Source: Diphasiastrum complanatum (taxonomy: Eukaryota; Streptophyta; Lycopodiopsida; Lycopodiales; Lycopodiaceae). Taken from it: DNA of 64,000 bases. This document shows, piece after piece, positions 30,026 to 40,649 of the stretch (positions are counted from its first letter, which is position 1; each line of letters begins with the position of its first letter). Both the position numbers and the translations under genes were made by a program. The DNA is taken from assembly GCA_029204225.1 (NCBI GenBank), contig CM055102.1:26888922-26952921 (forward strand), given 5' to 3'. The notes under the pieces were generated by a model, which worked only from the letters and a program-made list of their open reading frames with translations, ran no database searches and was not told where the DNA came from.

Positions 30026-32776
30026 AAGCATGGATCAATAGGTTGATTTAACCTTGACCACCTCTAGTGAGGATGAGAGTACTGCTCACAACACAAAGAT
30101 AAATGTGGTTGGAAATCTTGTTAGCCAGCCTGCACTATCAATTTTACGGTTGTTCCAAAATTTGCCTGTGTCAAGCAAGTTGCGAAAAATCGTCGAGCTT
30201 TGTAGAGGTCCTAAAGCAGTGAACGAAATGCCCAAAGAATACAATGGAGATCAGATGTTTTGAGTTTCTGCCATCTCACATGACAGGTATGGAGGGCATG
30301 CAAAGGGCATTTGACTGTCACAATTGGATTCGCTACACAATTTCCACAATGCAAGGATTCAAGGGGGTTCGTTTATCGACATGTGGTGGTGCATTTGAGT
30401 GTCGTAATATCAATTGTAGTTAGTTTATGTCATTTGGAAAGAACAAATCCAAACACTTCTCTGGACGATTGATGACAAGGTGTCAATAGGACTCATTCCA
30501 CATGATGTTTGTAGCATGAAGTGTCAACACTATACTCATCCACCCCAGTGTGTGAGACATTGTGCAGCTAAGATTTATTACTGCATTCCGAACGACACGA
30601 GATATACTAGAATGGCCATACACTTGGGTTTCCATGATCACGAGTTCGAAATTGGATATTTGTATGTCAACATTGTGAGGGCACAAGATTTCGTGATGAA
30701 AAGGGCACCACAGAACATAATGCATAAACCAAAGATAATTCAAAAGGAATTGGCCAATGAGTTGATTTCAGATCACCTGTTGGCAACATCATCAACATCA
30801 TCTCCTATATATAGATTCTACAAGGCTTGATGAATTGTTGTCTTTGATTGAGCCAACTACAAACAATCAAAGATATGGCATGTGCGAATTTCTATTTGGC
30901 CTTTTGTGACTTGATATATGTGCGTACAATGGACTTTATAGTTTTCTGATGATTGATTGTTGCAGATTGAAGAAATGGATAACATTGGCAAAGAAAGAAT
31001 TGCAGCCTGTCGATCTATCCCATGAAATAACTTTTTTTCTATATTTAAAAGAACATTGTGCATACCAATTCTTCCATGGATCGTTGTTCCCTGGACAGTT
31101 GCATGACAAAACAAATAGATGTCATGTTTTCAAAATGTCGACTTCTAGGCCAGCATCTGGAGTAGAACTTGTACAAAGAATGCAACCAGGCAATGATCTA
31201 TCAAGATCTTGGTGTTGCTTTGATCATGTTCATCGAATTAAAGACTGGGTCATAATGGCAGCCCATCTCTATGACATAAGGTACAAATTTGTACATTTAT
31301 GGTTGTCTCAGTATTAGAGCAAGTGCCTGCCTCATCCATTGTGTGCTTTGTTTTGTAGAAACTAGTCCATGCACACCATTGCAATATGTGATATGAAGGT
31401 TGAAGATGTTCAAGAACAAGTGTTATTTTGGGAGTTGTTGAATCGCGTTATGTTTGATCATTTGTGTTATCCAGTCACATTTCGAGGGTTTATGGCAAAT
31501 GAGGCACAAGCAAACTAGAATGTTGTGCACATTGTTTATGGAAAGGATGTTGACACATCGATGATTGGAAAAGAAATATCATGTTTGTTTCATTTTACGG
31601 ATAGTGTGAATAAGCACACTACAAAGTACATAAAAAAACTGTCTAGAGACGATCATATCGCTTTATGCTTGCAGTGGCGAGATGCAATGGATCGTGATGC
31701 TGCAGACGGGATATACCATAAAATAACTACATGGTGGAAAATGGGTAATGCGTACGAGAACTGATTGAACGAATTGGAGAGGTGGCTAGCATGGTGGAAA
31801 AATCGAATCCATCGATGGAAAAAATTTGTTGTTACGATATGTTGTGTTTTTTTGTGTAATTTGTTGCATTAAATTTGGTTTTTTTCTAATGGATATAATC
31901 AACAAGTCTGTATGCCACAGATGATGGATCATGGTGATGAGGCAGAAGTGCCAACGACAAATCTGTCCAAGGTGGTCCATAGTGTTTGGAAAACTACAAT
32001 TTTAAGCTGACAATTTACGAAGCTGCAGTGGGGGATTTGGCTAATGCAATATTGCAAAGTGCACAGGAGAAGTCTTTCTTGGCTGGCCAGTACATTGGTC
32101 AAGGTCCCACCTTTCAAAATTTGTTGGAGAGAATGCGCTCGGGAAGGAGAGCATCGATTGTTGGTGCTTCATTTTTTGAAAGAGTTAATGAATTTGTTGA
32201 ACATATTGATTTGGCTAGGCAAGACCCAAATGTTAATGCACCAATTCAGATTGTCAGCAGACGCAAGAGGCCAGCATAACAATGGAATGTTGATAGTGAG
32301 AACATGTCTCATCGTCCAGATATAGAATACGTGCAAAGGGTGTTTGCAAAGATCTAAATCCAGTCTTCCACGTTCCAATCAACCAAGAACATCAAATACA
32401 CCACACGCCATGACAGGCCGAGCTAATCTACAACTTTGTGTAGATATACTAGAAAGACAGTTGAACAATAGTTGGTGGGCTATTTGATGTCTAAGACCTG
32501 GTAGCCAAATCACATGTCAGGGTATAAAGGTTGTTGGTAGAGGACGTTGCAACAAGTTGATCAAATCAAGAGTTGCACCTGGTTTTTTTGAAACAAGAAA
32601 ACATCAAAATGGATACACAAATCAATTCATGTGGTTTTGTTCGAGCGATATAACTTGTACCTTAACATGCAAGTACACAAAATATATATGCTTGCAAGGT
32701 ATGTACTTTTTCATGGACATGTTGATGGAGAAATCTATGCATGTGCATGATGGCTCATTAGCAATTGTGACCTGAT
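30026..32776 (+). pseudogene. transposase-like (MULE-type) gene, broken
   Basis: Several collinear blocks match one protein family that I know from seed-free plants and algae: AFDCHNWIRYTISTMQGFKGVRL and a Cys motif (30304-30425), a CxxH/HxH zinc-finger-like block (MKCQHYTHPPQC...HLGFHDHE, 30518-30655), SLFPGQ and GVELVQRMQPG (31081-31195), VEDVQEQVLFWELLNRVM and FRGFMANEAQAN (31398-31515), CLFHFTDSVNKHTTKYI (31580-31635), NLSKVVHSVW (31962), and near the end NSWWAI and QNGYTNQFMWFC (32470-32640). The middle blocks have the layout of a MULE-type DDE core, with the expected second Asp as Asn. Stops (for example TAG after QAN) and frameshifts disable it. The transposase role is inferred. Confidence 0.7.
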
Positions 32777-33592
32777 AGATTGCTCCTTTTTGAATGCTAT
32801 CAAAACTTTCAATGATATATAACTCCTTGTGTTCTGAAGGGACTTTGATTATCTCTCATACATGCCCTTTCAATGATTGATTTGCAGCCATATCCACTGC
32901 TCCTACCTACTCTTGAGGTATGGCTGCTTGTTTTTCTTCTTCTCAAGTGGGCCACTGAGTCCAGCACGCTGATCAATTTCAGCCTATTGCTCATTTGGAA
33001 AGCATTTAACAGAACAAAATCTGAGCACAAAACTTTAAAGAATCTTCTTAATTTCCAAACTGTAGAAGAGTTTTTTGCCTGGTCAAAAACCAGAAGATTT
33101 TCACCTGGTCAAAAACCAGCAGAGCAAGCAGTCCTCAGGTTGTAGCAACAAAGTACTGGTACTATACGGTAAAGATTAGCTCATCAGCCAATCATACCTG
33201 TACAGTCAATAAATGAGCTAATCCATACAAGAGGAACGCAGATATGTACAATCAGCAACACAACAGGTGTATACAGTAACAAAATTGGTCTATACAAGAG
33301 GTAACTATGCCAGAACCATAAGGAAGACAGTCAGATCCGTAGAACAGAAGAAAATGTCTGCACAACAAGCATATCTGATCTGTGTGTCAGTAAGCAATAA
33401 GACCTGAATTTTCAATGGGGAAATTGGGCAATAGGAAAAAAAATCTGAAAAAACTGGATAAATAGAACAACTGTGTAAAAATAGAACATAAAAAGCTCAC
33501 ACCACTTTTGTGGTTCTCAAAGCAAAGAGGAATGCAGCATCCTACTTGCTTGTATCCAAACATAATAGCACAAGCAAAACAGAAGAGCAATA

Positions 33593-33595
<3 letters not shown>
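32777..33595. other. no recognised gene
   Basis: Unremarkable sequence. A 16-bp word (CTGGTCAAAAACCAG) occurs twice near 33080-33118 and is itself palindromic. The 90-codon frame at 32873-33145 has no domain. Confidence 0.5.

Positions 33596-33637
<42 letters not shown>
33596..33637. repeat. (CT)n microsatellite
   Basis: 42 bp of perfect CT repeat, upstream of the LINE ORF1 as in the copy at 1.3 kb. Confidence 0.95.
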
Positions 33638-33639
<2 letters not shown>

Positions 33640-33640
<1 letters not shown>

Positions 33641-34106
33641 GTTATGGAGGGCGCCCTCCCTCTCTATCGCAGCTATGGTGGCGCCCTCCTATCCCTTGCT
33701 GCATCTCCCTCTCTGACCACCGCCCTGCTGCCTGTCCATTTCTCCCTGTCCCTCGCTGCCTGACCCTCGCTCCCTTGCTGACCATCGCCTTGCTGCAGAC
33801 CATCGCTCCTCACTGCCTGCTGACCATCGCTCCTTGCTGCCTGTCCATCGCTCCCTGTCCCTCGCTGCCTGACCATCGTTCCCTGTCCTGTCCCTCACTG
33901 TCCCTCGCTGACCCTGTCCCTCCATCGCTGGTCCTGTCCCTCGTGCTTGTCCCTCCTCGCTGGTCCTCGCTACCTGTCCCTTGCTGCCCTGGCTGACCAC
34001 CTGTCCCTCCTGTCCCTTGTCCATCGCTGTCCCTCTCTCCTGTCCCTCCATCACTGTCCCTCCCTCTCTCTTCTGGCCCATCATTGTACCTTCCTTCCTG
34101 ACCATT
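33640..34106. repeat. pyrimidine-rich degenerate tandem repeats
   Basis: Words such as CTCGCTGCCTGACCATCGCTCC and CCTGTCCCTC recur at irregular spacing for over 400 bp, immediately upstream of the LINE ORF1 ATG. It produces long spurious frames on the minus strand. It may be the 5' untranslated/promoter repeats of the LINE. Confidence 0.7.
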
Positions 34107-34905
34107 ATGGCTGATTGGCAATCAGTGAATCGGAAGGGGAAAAAGAAAACCCCTCCCCCTTCTTTTGTTTTCTCAGTCATCCCTACTACGGCTCCAAATC
34201 CCTATACCTTGCCCCCTCCCTCTCCTACTTCCTCTACCTCGCCCATACCCTCCACTCCCACAACCTCTCCCTTTTCTCCTACTGCCACTACCCCCTCTAC
34301 TCTTTCTTCCTCCTCTCCCTCTTTCACCCCTTCATCTTCATCCTCTTTGTCTTCGTCTCTTTCAGCTGGAATTTTGTCTGGTTTCCCCCGCATTATTGAG
34401 TCTCTTCAAGAGACCAATGTATCCTTGCTTGCATTAATCAAGCAACAAGCATTCCAAATCTCCACTTTGGAGAATACGGTTTTGGTCCTCCATGGCAAAG
34501 TTGGCATTCTTGAGGTTGATGTTACCTACCTCAAGAATGAATTGGAATCAGATGAAGAGGAAGAAGAAGGACGCGACAATGCAGATTTAGAAGACGTGGC
34601 AAAGCAGCTTCAAAGGACCTCGTGGCTGAGGCAAATGCTTTCATTCATTCCACCTTTGGTCTCAAAGAGGATGTCATATCTACTGCTTGGGTGGGTAAGC
34701 TCCAATCCACCACAGTGTTTCTGCGTTTCAAGGATGCATTGCTTCGCCAAAAGGTTCTACGTAAAAGAGGTTGCCTAAAGGGATCTACTATTTTTATGGA
34801 TGAAGACTTGACGCCCATTCAATGGACTGAGAGAGAAAATTATCGCGATGCTAAGGCCAACGGCTTCCGAGCTCTCTTTTGAGACGGACGTCTGGTCTTG
34901 GTTAA
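34107..34905 (+). pseudogene. LINE ORF1 (L1-type), one frameshift
   Basis: From ATG at 34107 (MADWQSVNRKGKKK) follow a Pro/Ser/Thr-rich low-complexity region, a coiled coil (LQETNVSLLALIKQ...LEVDVTYLKNELES, about residues 110-160), an acidic patch and, after a frameshift near 34605, the RNA-binding C-terminus: VISTAWVGKLQSTTVFLRF, LKGSTIFMDEDLTPIQ and NGFRALF, with a stop at 34880. This is the best preserved of three copies of the family in the window. ORF2 is missing: instead of an endonuclease the sequence goes straight to a 3' tail. The frame of the true start is supported by the basic MADWQ start after the repeat block. Confidence 0.75.
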
Positions 34906-35135
34906 AATTGCATAACATAAAATTTCAGATTCTTCTCCCTCTCCTACGTGAGAGATGCTTTGAGCTACGGTCATTTACTTCCTCTCCTGCGTGAGAGATG
35001 AGTTTCTTTTGACAGAGCGATTTACGTTGTAGTTTAGTTTTCTGTTGATGGCATTGTCCCGTCCAAGTTCCATTTACTCTGTTGCACTCCTTTTCGTCTT
35101 ATACGCCTTTTGGCATGGAAAAGACGTTAATGAAG

Positions 35136-35181
<46 letters not shown>

Positions 35182-35375
35182 GATGGTCCATATTATCTCT
35201 CTCTTCAGCATGATTGGAAGATCCCCCAGTATCACTACATCTATTTATCTATGTCTATGTATCTTTACTCTTTAGTCTAATCACACGCATTTATATTTCG
35301 AAGACATTTTTACGCTCCCGCAGTTTTCATGTACTTAGTCTTATATGCCGTTTTGGCATTTAAAAGACATTAATA

Positions 35376-35420
<45 letters not shown>
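34906..35420 (+). repeat. LINE 3' tail with duplicated (CT)n ends
   Basis: After ORF1, CTCTCCTACGTGAGAGATG occurs twice (near 34940 and 34984, second copy CTCTCCTGCGTGAGAGATG). Then a ~50-bp module (TCTTATACGCCTTTTGGCAT...GACGTTAATGAAG) ends in (CT)n at 35136-35179. The same module recurs at 35340-35378 and ends in (CT)n at 35379-35420. The module looks like a LINE/SINE 3' terminus whose tail is (CT)n rather than poly(A). Confidence 0.55.
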
Positions 35421-35422
<2 letters not shown>

Positions 35423-37129
35423 GAGGCTGGATATTGCTCTCCTCTCGCTGACCATCTTTCAAAGAAAGTTGTGGACCCCTAGGTTGATATATAGCACCAC
35501 GAAACCTAGCTCCTTGTTTCCCTTCTTAGGTTGGTTAATCTGGTAAAAGCTCAAAGTACATGCAACGATTCCATGCCTAAGAATCAATTGCATTAGACAA
35601 GAAAAACTCAACAATGTAAAATTTGAAAGAGTTTTTTTCATAGTTTGGACGGCAATGAACAAATTGCAGTTAAAGAAAGTGATTGTACCATCTAAGCGCA
35701 AGCTCAAATACAAAAAATTCTCATATTTGTTGAACGAGTCCAACAAGAACTGATACTTGATCAAGTACATTTCTTCGAAAATGTTACATACATTTAGAAA
35801 AAGATGATCGTACTATTAGGTTTGCAGTCAAGTTTAGATATAAAGACTCCTAATTTTCTAAAGATGAAAACAAATTACTATGAGTCACACTGCAAACCAG
35901 TACTTGATCAAGCATATTTTTCCTAAAATGTTGCCGACATGCTAAAAATAACAACTCAACATTATGAGCTTGCTGATTTCCACAAAGTTCAAAACCATGA
36001 GAAGGAATATGTCGTCTACTGATAGCCTAGGCCCCTCAGGTCACAAGTCTAATACATAATTCTTAAGGGAAATATTCAAGATCCAACGTGAATCAATTCA
36101 GAATTAAGGCCGAGTGAAAATCGACAAACGCTTTTGCAAAGAGTTAAGCATGATCTCATTACATAATTGCATAACCTTTGAATATAAACGTCGTGTACTA
36201 GCACTAAGCTTTGTTGAAAATCAAACATTCTATCCAGTCAACTCTCATCTTTAAACATGACACAGGCACAAAATTCACTTTTCAGCGAATATATAAACTA
36301 ACAAAAGATGAATTTTTTAACCATTAAATAAATGATCAAAAAATGTTTTCTACTAATACTAACAACCTTTCCCACATATCATCTTCCAATGGTTTGATAT
36401 TCTTCTTATCTATTTAAAGGCATCTCTATACGTACTTTTGAAGGCTACTTACATAGTTGAGTATTTCCACCCTCATAGTATCGATTTCCAAGGAGCTCAA
36501 CAACCAGTAATTTTGATCTATATCACAAGAGGGTTAAGCCTAGACCTCTTTATGCTACAGTTGATATGATATTTCCATCAGGTCAGGTGCACTTTTCCAA
36601 TACGTAAAGGGCACATGACATGCCCTTTTTAAGATGATGGTTTTGGAACATCAAAAGCTGATGCTATCTTCTTCTTATATAGAAATTCAGACGATGCTGA
36701 AAAGGAGGATGTAGAAACGGAGGCACTCTACTTTGACATAAAAGAAGCAGATTCTAAAAGGAATATGAAGGTGATGGGCAAAGGATCCAAAATGACAAAG
36801 ATCATCTACAGTCAAATGAGAAAATTAAGATCATTCAGAGAAACATATATCATATTGCATGTTTCCAGAGAATTTCGAACAGCAAAGTCGCAACACATTC
36901 ATGCAAGCGCATTTAAAAGAAGAATCCAATTACCTGAAAATTCATTAAAAGTAACTGAATTCAAATTGATTCGACTCTGAAGAAACATAGAGCCTCTCTT
37001 TCCATCATGGAATCGTTAAAAGGATTGACAGTAACCAGCAATAAAAAGTTAAGGTTTTCAGTATTGCTATAGTAGTGGTTCCATAAATGGGAGGGGGAGA
37101 CGATCCGCTCAACTCACCATAACAAAGAA
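35421..37129. other. intergenic, 3' flank of CAF1; no other gene
   Basis: AT-rich. A ~45-bp segment (TACTTGATCAAG...AAAATGTT) occurs near 35750 and again near 35896 in diverged form. The 103-codon minus-strand frame at 35459-35770 has no recognised domain. The part nearest 37129 should hold the CAF1 3' untranslated region. Confidence 0.5.
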
Positions 37130-37948
37130 CTAAGAATCCCCAATATCAGGACCAAGTCCGTACAACACTCCAACGTATTTTTCAGTAGAGCCATTGAAAA
37201 AATCATCCTTCAGCTTGCGGAACGTGCAAGCGGTAAGGAGACTATCAGATCCGGCCTGGTGGCATGGCCCAATGCGCTCAACTTCAAGAATCTCTGCCAA
37301 GCGATTCAGACCACCGTGCAAGTTTTCGCAAAACTTCATCAAGTACTTAACGTCGTACACAGTCGGGAAATACATCCGCAAAAGGTTGAAGAAATCGGTC
37401 TCCCCTTGAGGAAGGTTCTGACAAGTAAGCAATTTCAGCAGATAACCAAAGTCATAGCCACTGTGAAACGTAATCCAGTGCACATTTTCATTCAGCACAA
37501 CCCCAGATGACATGAGCAGCTCGCCAAAACGCCGTGAGTCGATGCCCTTTTCTTCATTTTTCTGGAAGTCAATGCCACTTTCCTTCAGCAATACAATTGA
37601 ATCCTGAGCATAGACATCCTCTTTGAGACTGAACTCCTTGAAATTGAACTGCCACACACAGTATTCATGTGTTCCGCACGGCGGCAGATTACCATTTTCA
37701 TCCGAAAAGGTAAGCCCTAACTGGATAAGTTTGAGCATGTCCACATTTGCCCTCAATGTCTGGTAGTGATATTCACCACTGTTCTTGAACATGCCTACTG
37801 GCCGCACTACCACTCCTGGAAATTCTGTATCCATTGCCAGATAGGGATAGTCATCCACAATGTCACGGATGAGGTCAAACTCATACTCTAGGTTATCGGC
37901 CCACACCTCTCGAATATGGAGAGTACTTCCCTTTGGAACGGCTGACAT
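37130..37948 (-). CDS. CAF1: CAF1 / CCR4-NOT subunit 7-type deadenylase
   Basis: An intact, intronless 272-codon gene. It is the POP2/CAF1 catalytic subunit of the CCR4-NOT complex, a 3'-5' exoribonuclease that shortens mRNA poly(A) tails in cytoplasm and P-bodies. The DEDDh active site is complete: Asp40 and Glu42 in AMDTEFPG, Asp166 in [11 protein letters not shown], His230 and Asp235 in [10 protein letters not shown]. Length (about 270-280 residues) and the lack of introns are typical of plant CAF1 genes. The start is set by [16 protein letters not shown], which aligns with family N-termini; an in-frame upstream Met is not needed. It is the only fully intact conserved gene in the window. 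Plants usually have several CAF1 paralogues, so the exact orthologue cannot be named. Confidence 0.96.
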   Translation of the reverse strand: MSAVPKGSTLHIREVWADNLEYEFDLIRDIVDDYPYLAMDTEFPGVVVRPVGMFKNSGEYHYQTLRANVDMLKLIQLGLTFSDENGNLPPCGTHEYCVWQFNFKEFSLKEDVYAQDSIVLLKESGIDFQKNEEKGIDSRRFGELLMSSGVVLNENVHWITFHSGYDFGYLLKLLTCQNLPQGETDFFNLLRMYFPTVYDVKYLMKFCENLHGGLNRLAEILEVERIGPCHQAGSDSLLTACTFRKLKDDFFNGSTEKYVGVLYGLGPDIGDS

Positions 37949-38600
37949 TGAATGCCGGCTTGACTCTTTCTGCAGATTCTTTGTTGTGAAAGAAGATCCA
38001 GAAGTTGTGAAAGGTCAAGAGATGATGATCAGCAGGGGCTTGTGTTGTGGTGATGAACATGAGCGAAGTCAAAGCGCCCAGAAACAGATAACCTTAAACC
38101 GCCAAGAATGCCAAGCACGCCGTTCTCGATCTGATCGAAATGGCCACAGCAGAGACAGCTCGAGAGAAGCCTAGCGCCTTGCTACAATACGATCAAGGCA
38201 GATGAAGAAGACGAAGAAAGATGAGCGACGATGATGCACGCGAAAGAGAGAAAACATGGAAAAGAAAGAGAGAACATAACCCTAAAGGCAAGGGGAAGGA
38301 GCAGCAGTAGTGCATATTTGTAGTTTGAGAGAATAAAATACATACAAACAAGATTGGAGTCTTGACGGTCTGGTCTGTCCCTCTTTGAAAATAGTTCCCA
38401 GTTTTTTCTGAGCTTCCCTTGCAAATCCATCCATGTGGGAAAAGAATTTCCAAAATTTTGCACTCTTTTTTGGCAATCTTATCAAAGGCAAGAGCCATGC
38501 GTGCCTTTTGAATCCTTCCTAGCCTTTCACAACCGATTTTTTTTTCATAGAAAGTCATTTTTATTTCAGCATTTTCCATGGAAAATATGATGATTTAAAA
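37949..38600 (-). promoter_or_regulatory. CAF1 leader and promoter region
   Basis: On the coding strand the ~400 bp upstream of the ATG are pyrimidine-rich (many TCTTC/TTTCTC words), as in leaders of highly expressed plant genes. A telo-box (AACCCTAA, plus strand 38278-38285) lies about 330 bp upstream of the ATG; such boxes are frequent in promoters of plant growth-related genes. A TATA box is not obvious. The 128-codon minus-strand frame at 38193-38579 covers this leader and is not considered a gene. Confidence 0.45.
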
Positions 38601-40123
38601 AATCCTTAAAACGCCCTTCAAATTTAGTGAAATCCTTGATACTGAAAGTCACTTTTGTTTAACACCTTTCACCATGAAAGCATGTATTTGCCCTTCAAAA
38701 CACAACCCTGGGCAAGACCCCCTTGTTCATGTGCAGAACTTAACTTTGTAAGACTTATTGTAATCAATAGTAAAGGGGTCATATATAGTGGAGCAGAGTT
38801 GGGTTGCTAGAAACCCACCCAACAACAAGCTCTCCATGTGTGCAATTGGCATAATCCATTCGATTCCATTGCACAATAACAATTTAAAATTTTCAAAAAA
38901 AAAATATTCGACTTGAGCTAATACTTTAAGACAAACTATTGTTTTGAGTAAGTTGCAAACATAATCATCATCACAAAAAAGCTAGTTTATATTTGTAACT
39001 AAGTATCTACTATTCATTGGAGAATGGTTTCACTAACTAGGCTCCAGCTACATTGAAAAAAAATCAAGGTTCATCAAAACATACGTCACATTCACCATTT
39101 CCAAAATCATTGAGATTTACGAAGTAAAAATTTCGCCATAAGCTACAATGTAAATTTGTCTTCACATCAAACATGGTGATGCTTGTGTTAGTTATCTTAC
39201 TGTCTCATTGCAATAATTTTTGCATATGTTGTCAACTCATCTATAATTCTTTTTATGCAAGATAATGACATATGTAATAAATCGATCTCTAACCTCATTT
39301 CAAGGCTAGAATTGTGCTGCTAGTTATGGATATATGGTTGTCATGAAGTTAATTCTAAACAGGGATTCAACTTGCTCATTACATCTATCTTACGTATAAC
39401 CCTTGTATATCTTCATGGTGTAAGTTGAGACGTGATTAAATTCTCAAGAGTGTGCTTGAAATTGAAAGATGATGGATCTTGACTCTTTAATGAATCACTA
39501 AGATTATTCAAGCATTGGAGTTTGCACATTAATTAAATCATCAAGGACTAGCCTCAGATTTTTACTACAAACTCTCTGATAATCTGATTCATATTTTGCA
39601 ACAAAAAACATACATGTAAGGCAATTCTTATTAGTTTTGGGACGTACCATGATTAACTAGATTGTCAATGGCATTGTATGATCATGAATGCTTTGATGAA
39701 GGTGAGCTATAGAAAATCATTGGAATTTGAATAAAATTTGCATAATAATTTTGAGCATGACTTGATAACTTCACAGTCTCCTTTAGTCATTAGAATCTCT
39801 CATTCAGATATATTTTCTTATCTTGAACTCATTCGACCTGATTCATTATATTCTCAATGTCCAATTTTCTTGACAATTCTAGGGCCAAGTTCAATCCTAA
39901 CATTTGACTCTCTCTGTAAGCTCATGTATAATGTTTTGTAATGATAATTTCACCGATCCTCTTCTATCTCATCGCCCCATATTTTTGTATGTTTGATATC
40001 TATGTCAAATGGAATGCTAAGTGGTGTTAGAAAGATGGTAGGTAGAGAAGAAAAAATTTGTTGCACGCTCTAACTCTAAGTGATCATGATGTTGCTAGAA
40101 GTTCTATCACGTCTATGAAAAAT

Positions 40124-40125
<2 letters not shown>
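38601..40125. other. no recognised gene
   Basis: AT-rich intergenic sequence with stops in all frames; nothing recognisable on either strand. Confidence 0.55.
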
Positions 40126-40187
<62 letters not shown>

Positions 40188-40188
40188 G
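40126..40188. repeat. (GT)n-(GA)n microsatellite
   Basis: About 40 bp of GT followed by 23 bp of GA. Confidence 0.95.
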
Positions 40189-40358
40189 TCACCCCAGTAG
40201 ACAAAATGGATTCTATGGATTCTCGTTGGTCCACATTTGCCCTAAAATGTCTTTGATGGTGGGCAGTTGAAAGACATTTGAATTGGGGTTGAAGGGCAAA
40301 CATGTTGATTTCAAAGAGAGAACATGTGCTTTTATAAACTTCTAGAAAGAGAATTTTT

Positions 40359-40384
40359 GAGAGAGAGAGAGATGGATTGATATG

Positions 40385-40466
<82 letters not shown>

Positions 40467-40477
40467 GAGATGGATCG

Positions 40478-40516
<39 letters not shown>
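40359..40516. repeat. duplicated (GA)n-(TA)n compound microsatellite
   Basis: The unit GA-run, TGGATNGATATGT, TA-run occurs twice, at about 40359-40436 and 40435-40516. It creates the spurious Ile-Tyr repeat frames on the minus strand. Confidence 0.93.
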
Positions 40517-40521
<5 letters not shown>

Positions 40522-40649
40522 CTGATGCAATTATTATTTATCATTTCAAACTTTCATCCAATTCTCCTATTATTTTGGCTGGTGATGGTGGCAGCTTCTT
40601 CCGCTAGATGATCGGAGGGGGGAAAGAGGCCCTTTCTACTGCACCTATA
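40517..40649. other. spacer
   Basis: Short unique sequence between the microsatellites and the Penelope-like element; nothing recognised. Confidence 0.5.

Noticed and set aside
33673-34180. Long minus-strand frames rich in Arg, Gly, Asp and Gln (163 and 103 codons)
   Set aside because: They are the antisense of pyrimidine-rich tandem repeats and LINE ORF1 leader; composition only, no domain.
38193-38579. 128-codon minus-strand gene upstream of CAF1
   Set aside because: Lies in the CAF1 leader/promoter, has no domain, and its C-terminal half is the translation of a pyrimidine-rich leader.
40076-40544. Minus-strand frames full of Ile-Tyr and Leu-Ser repeats
   Set aside because: They are translations of (TA)n and (GA)n microsatellites.
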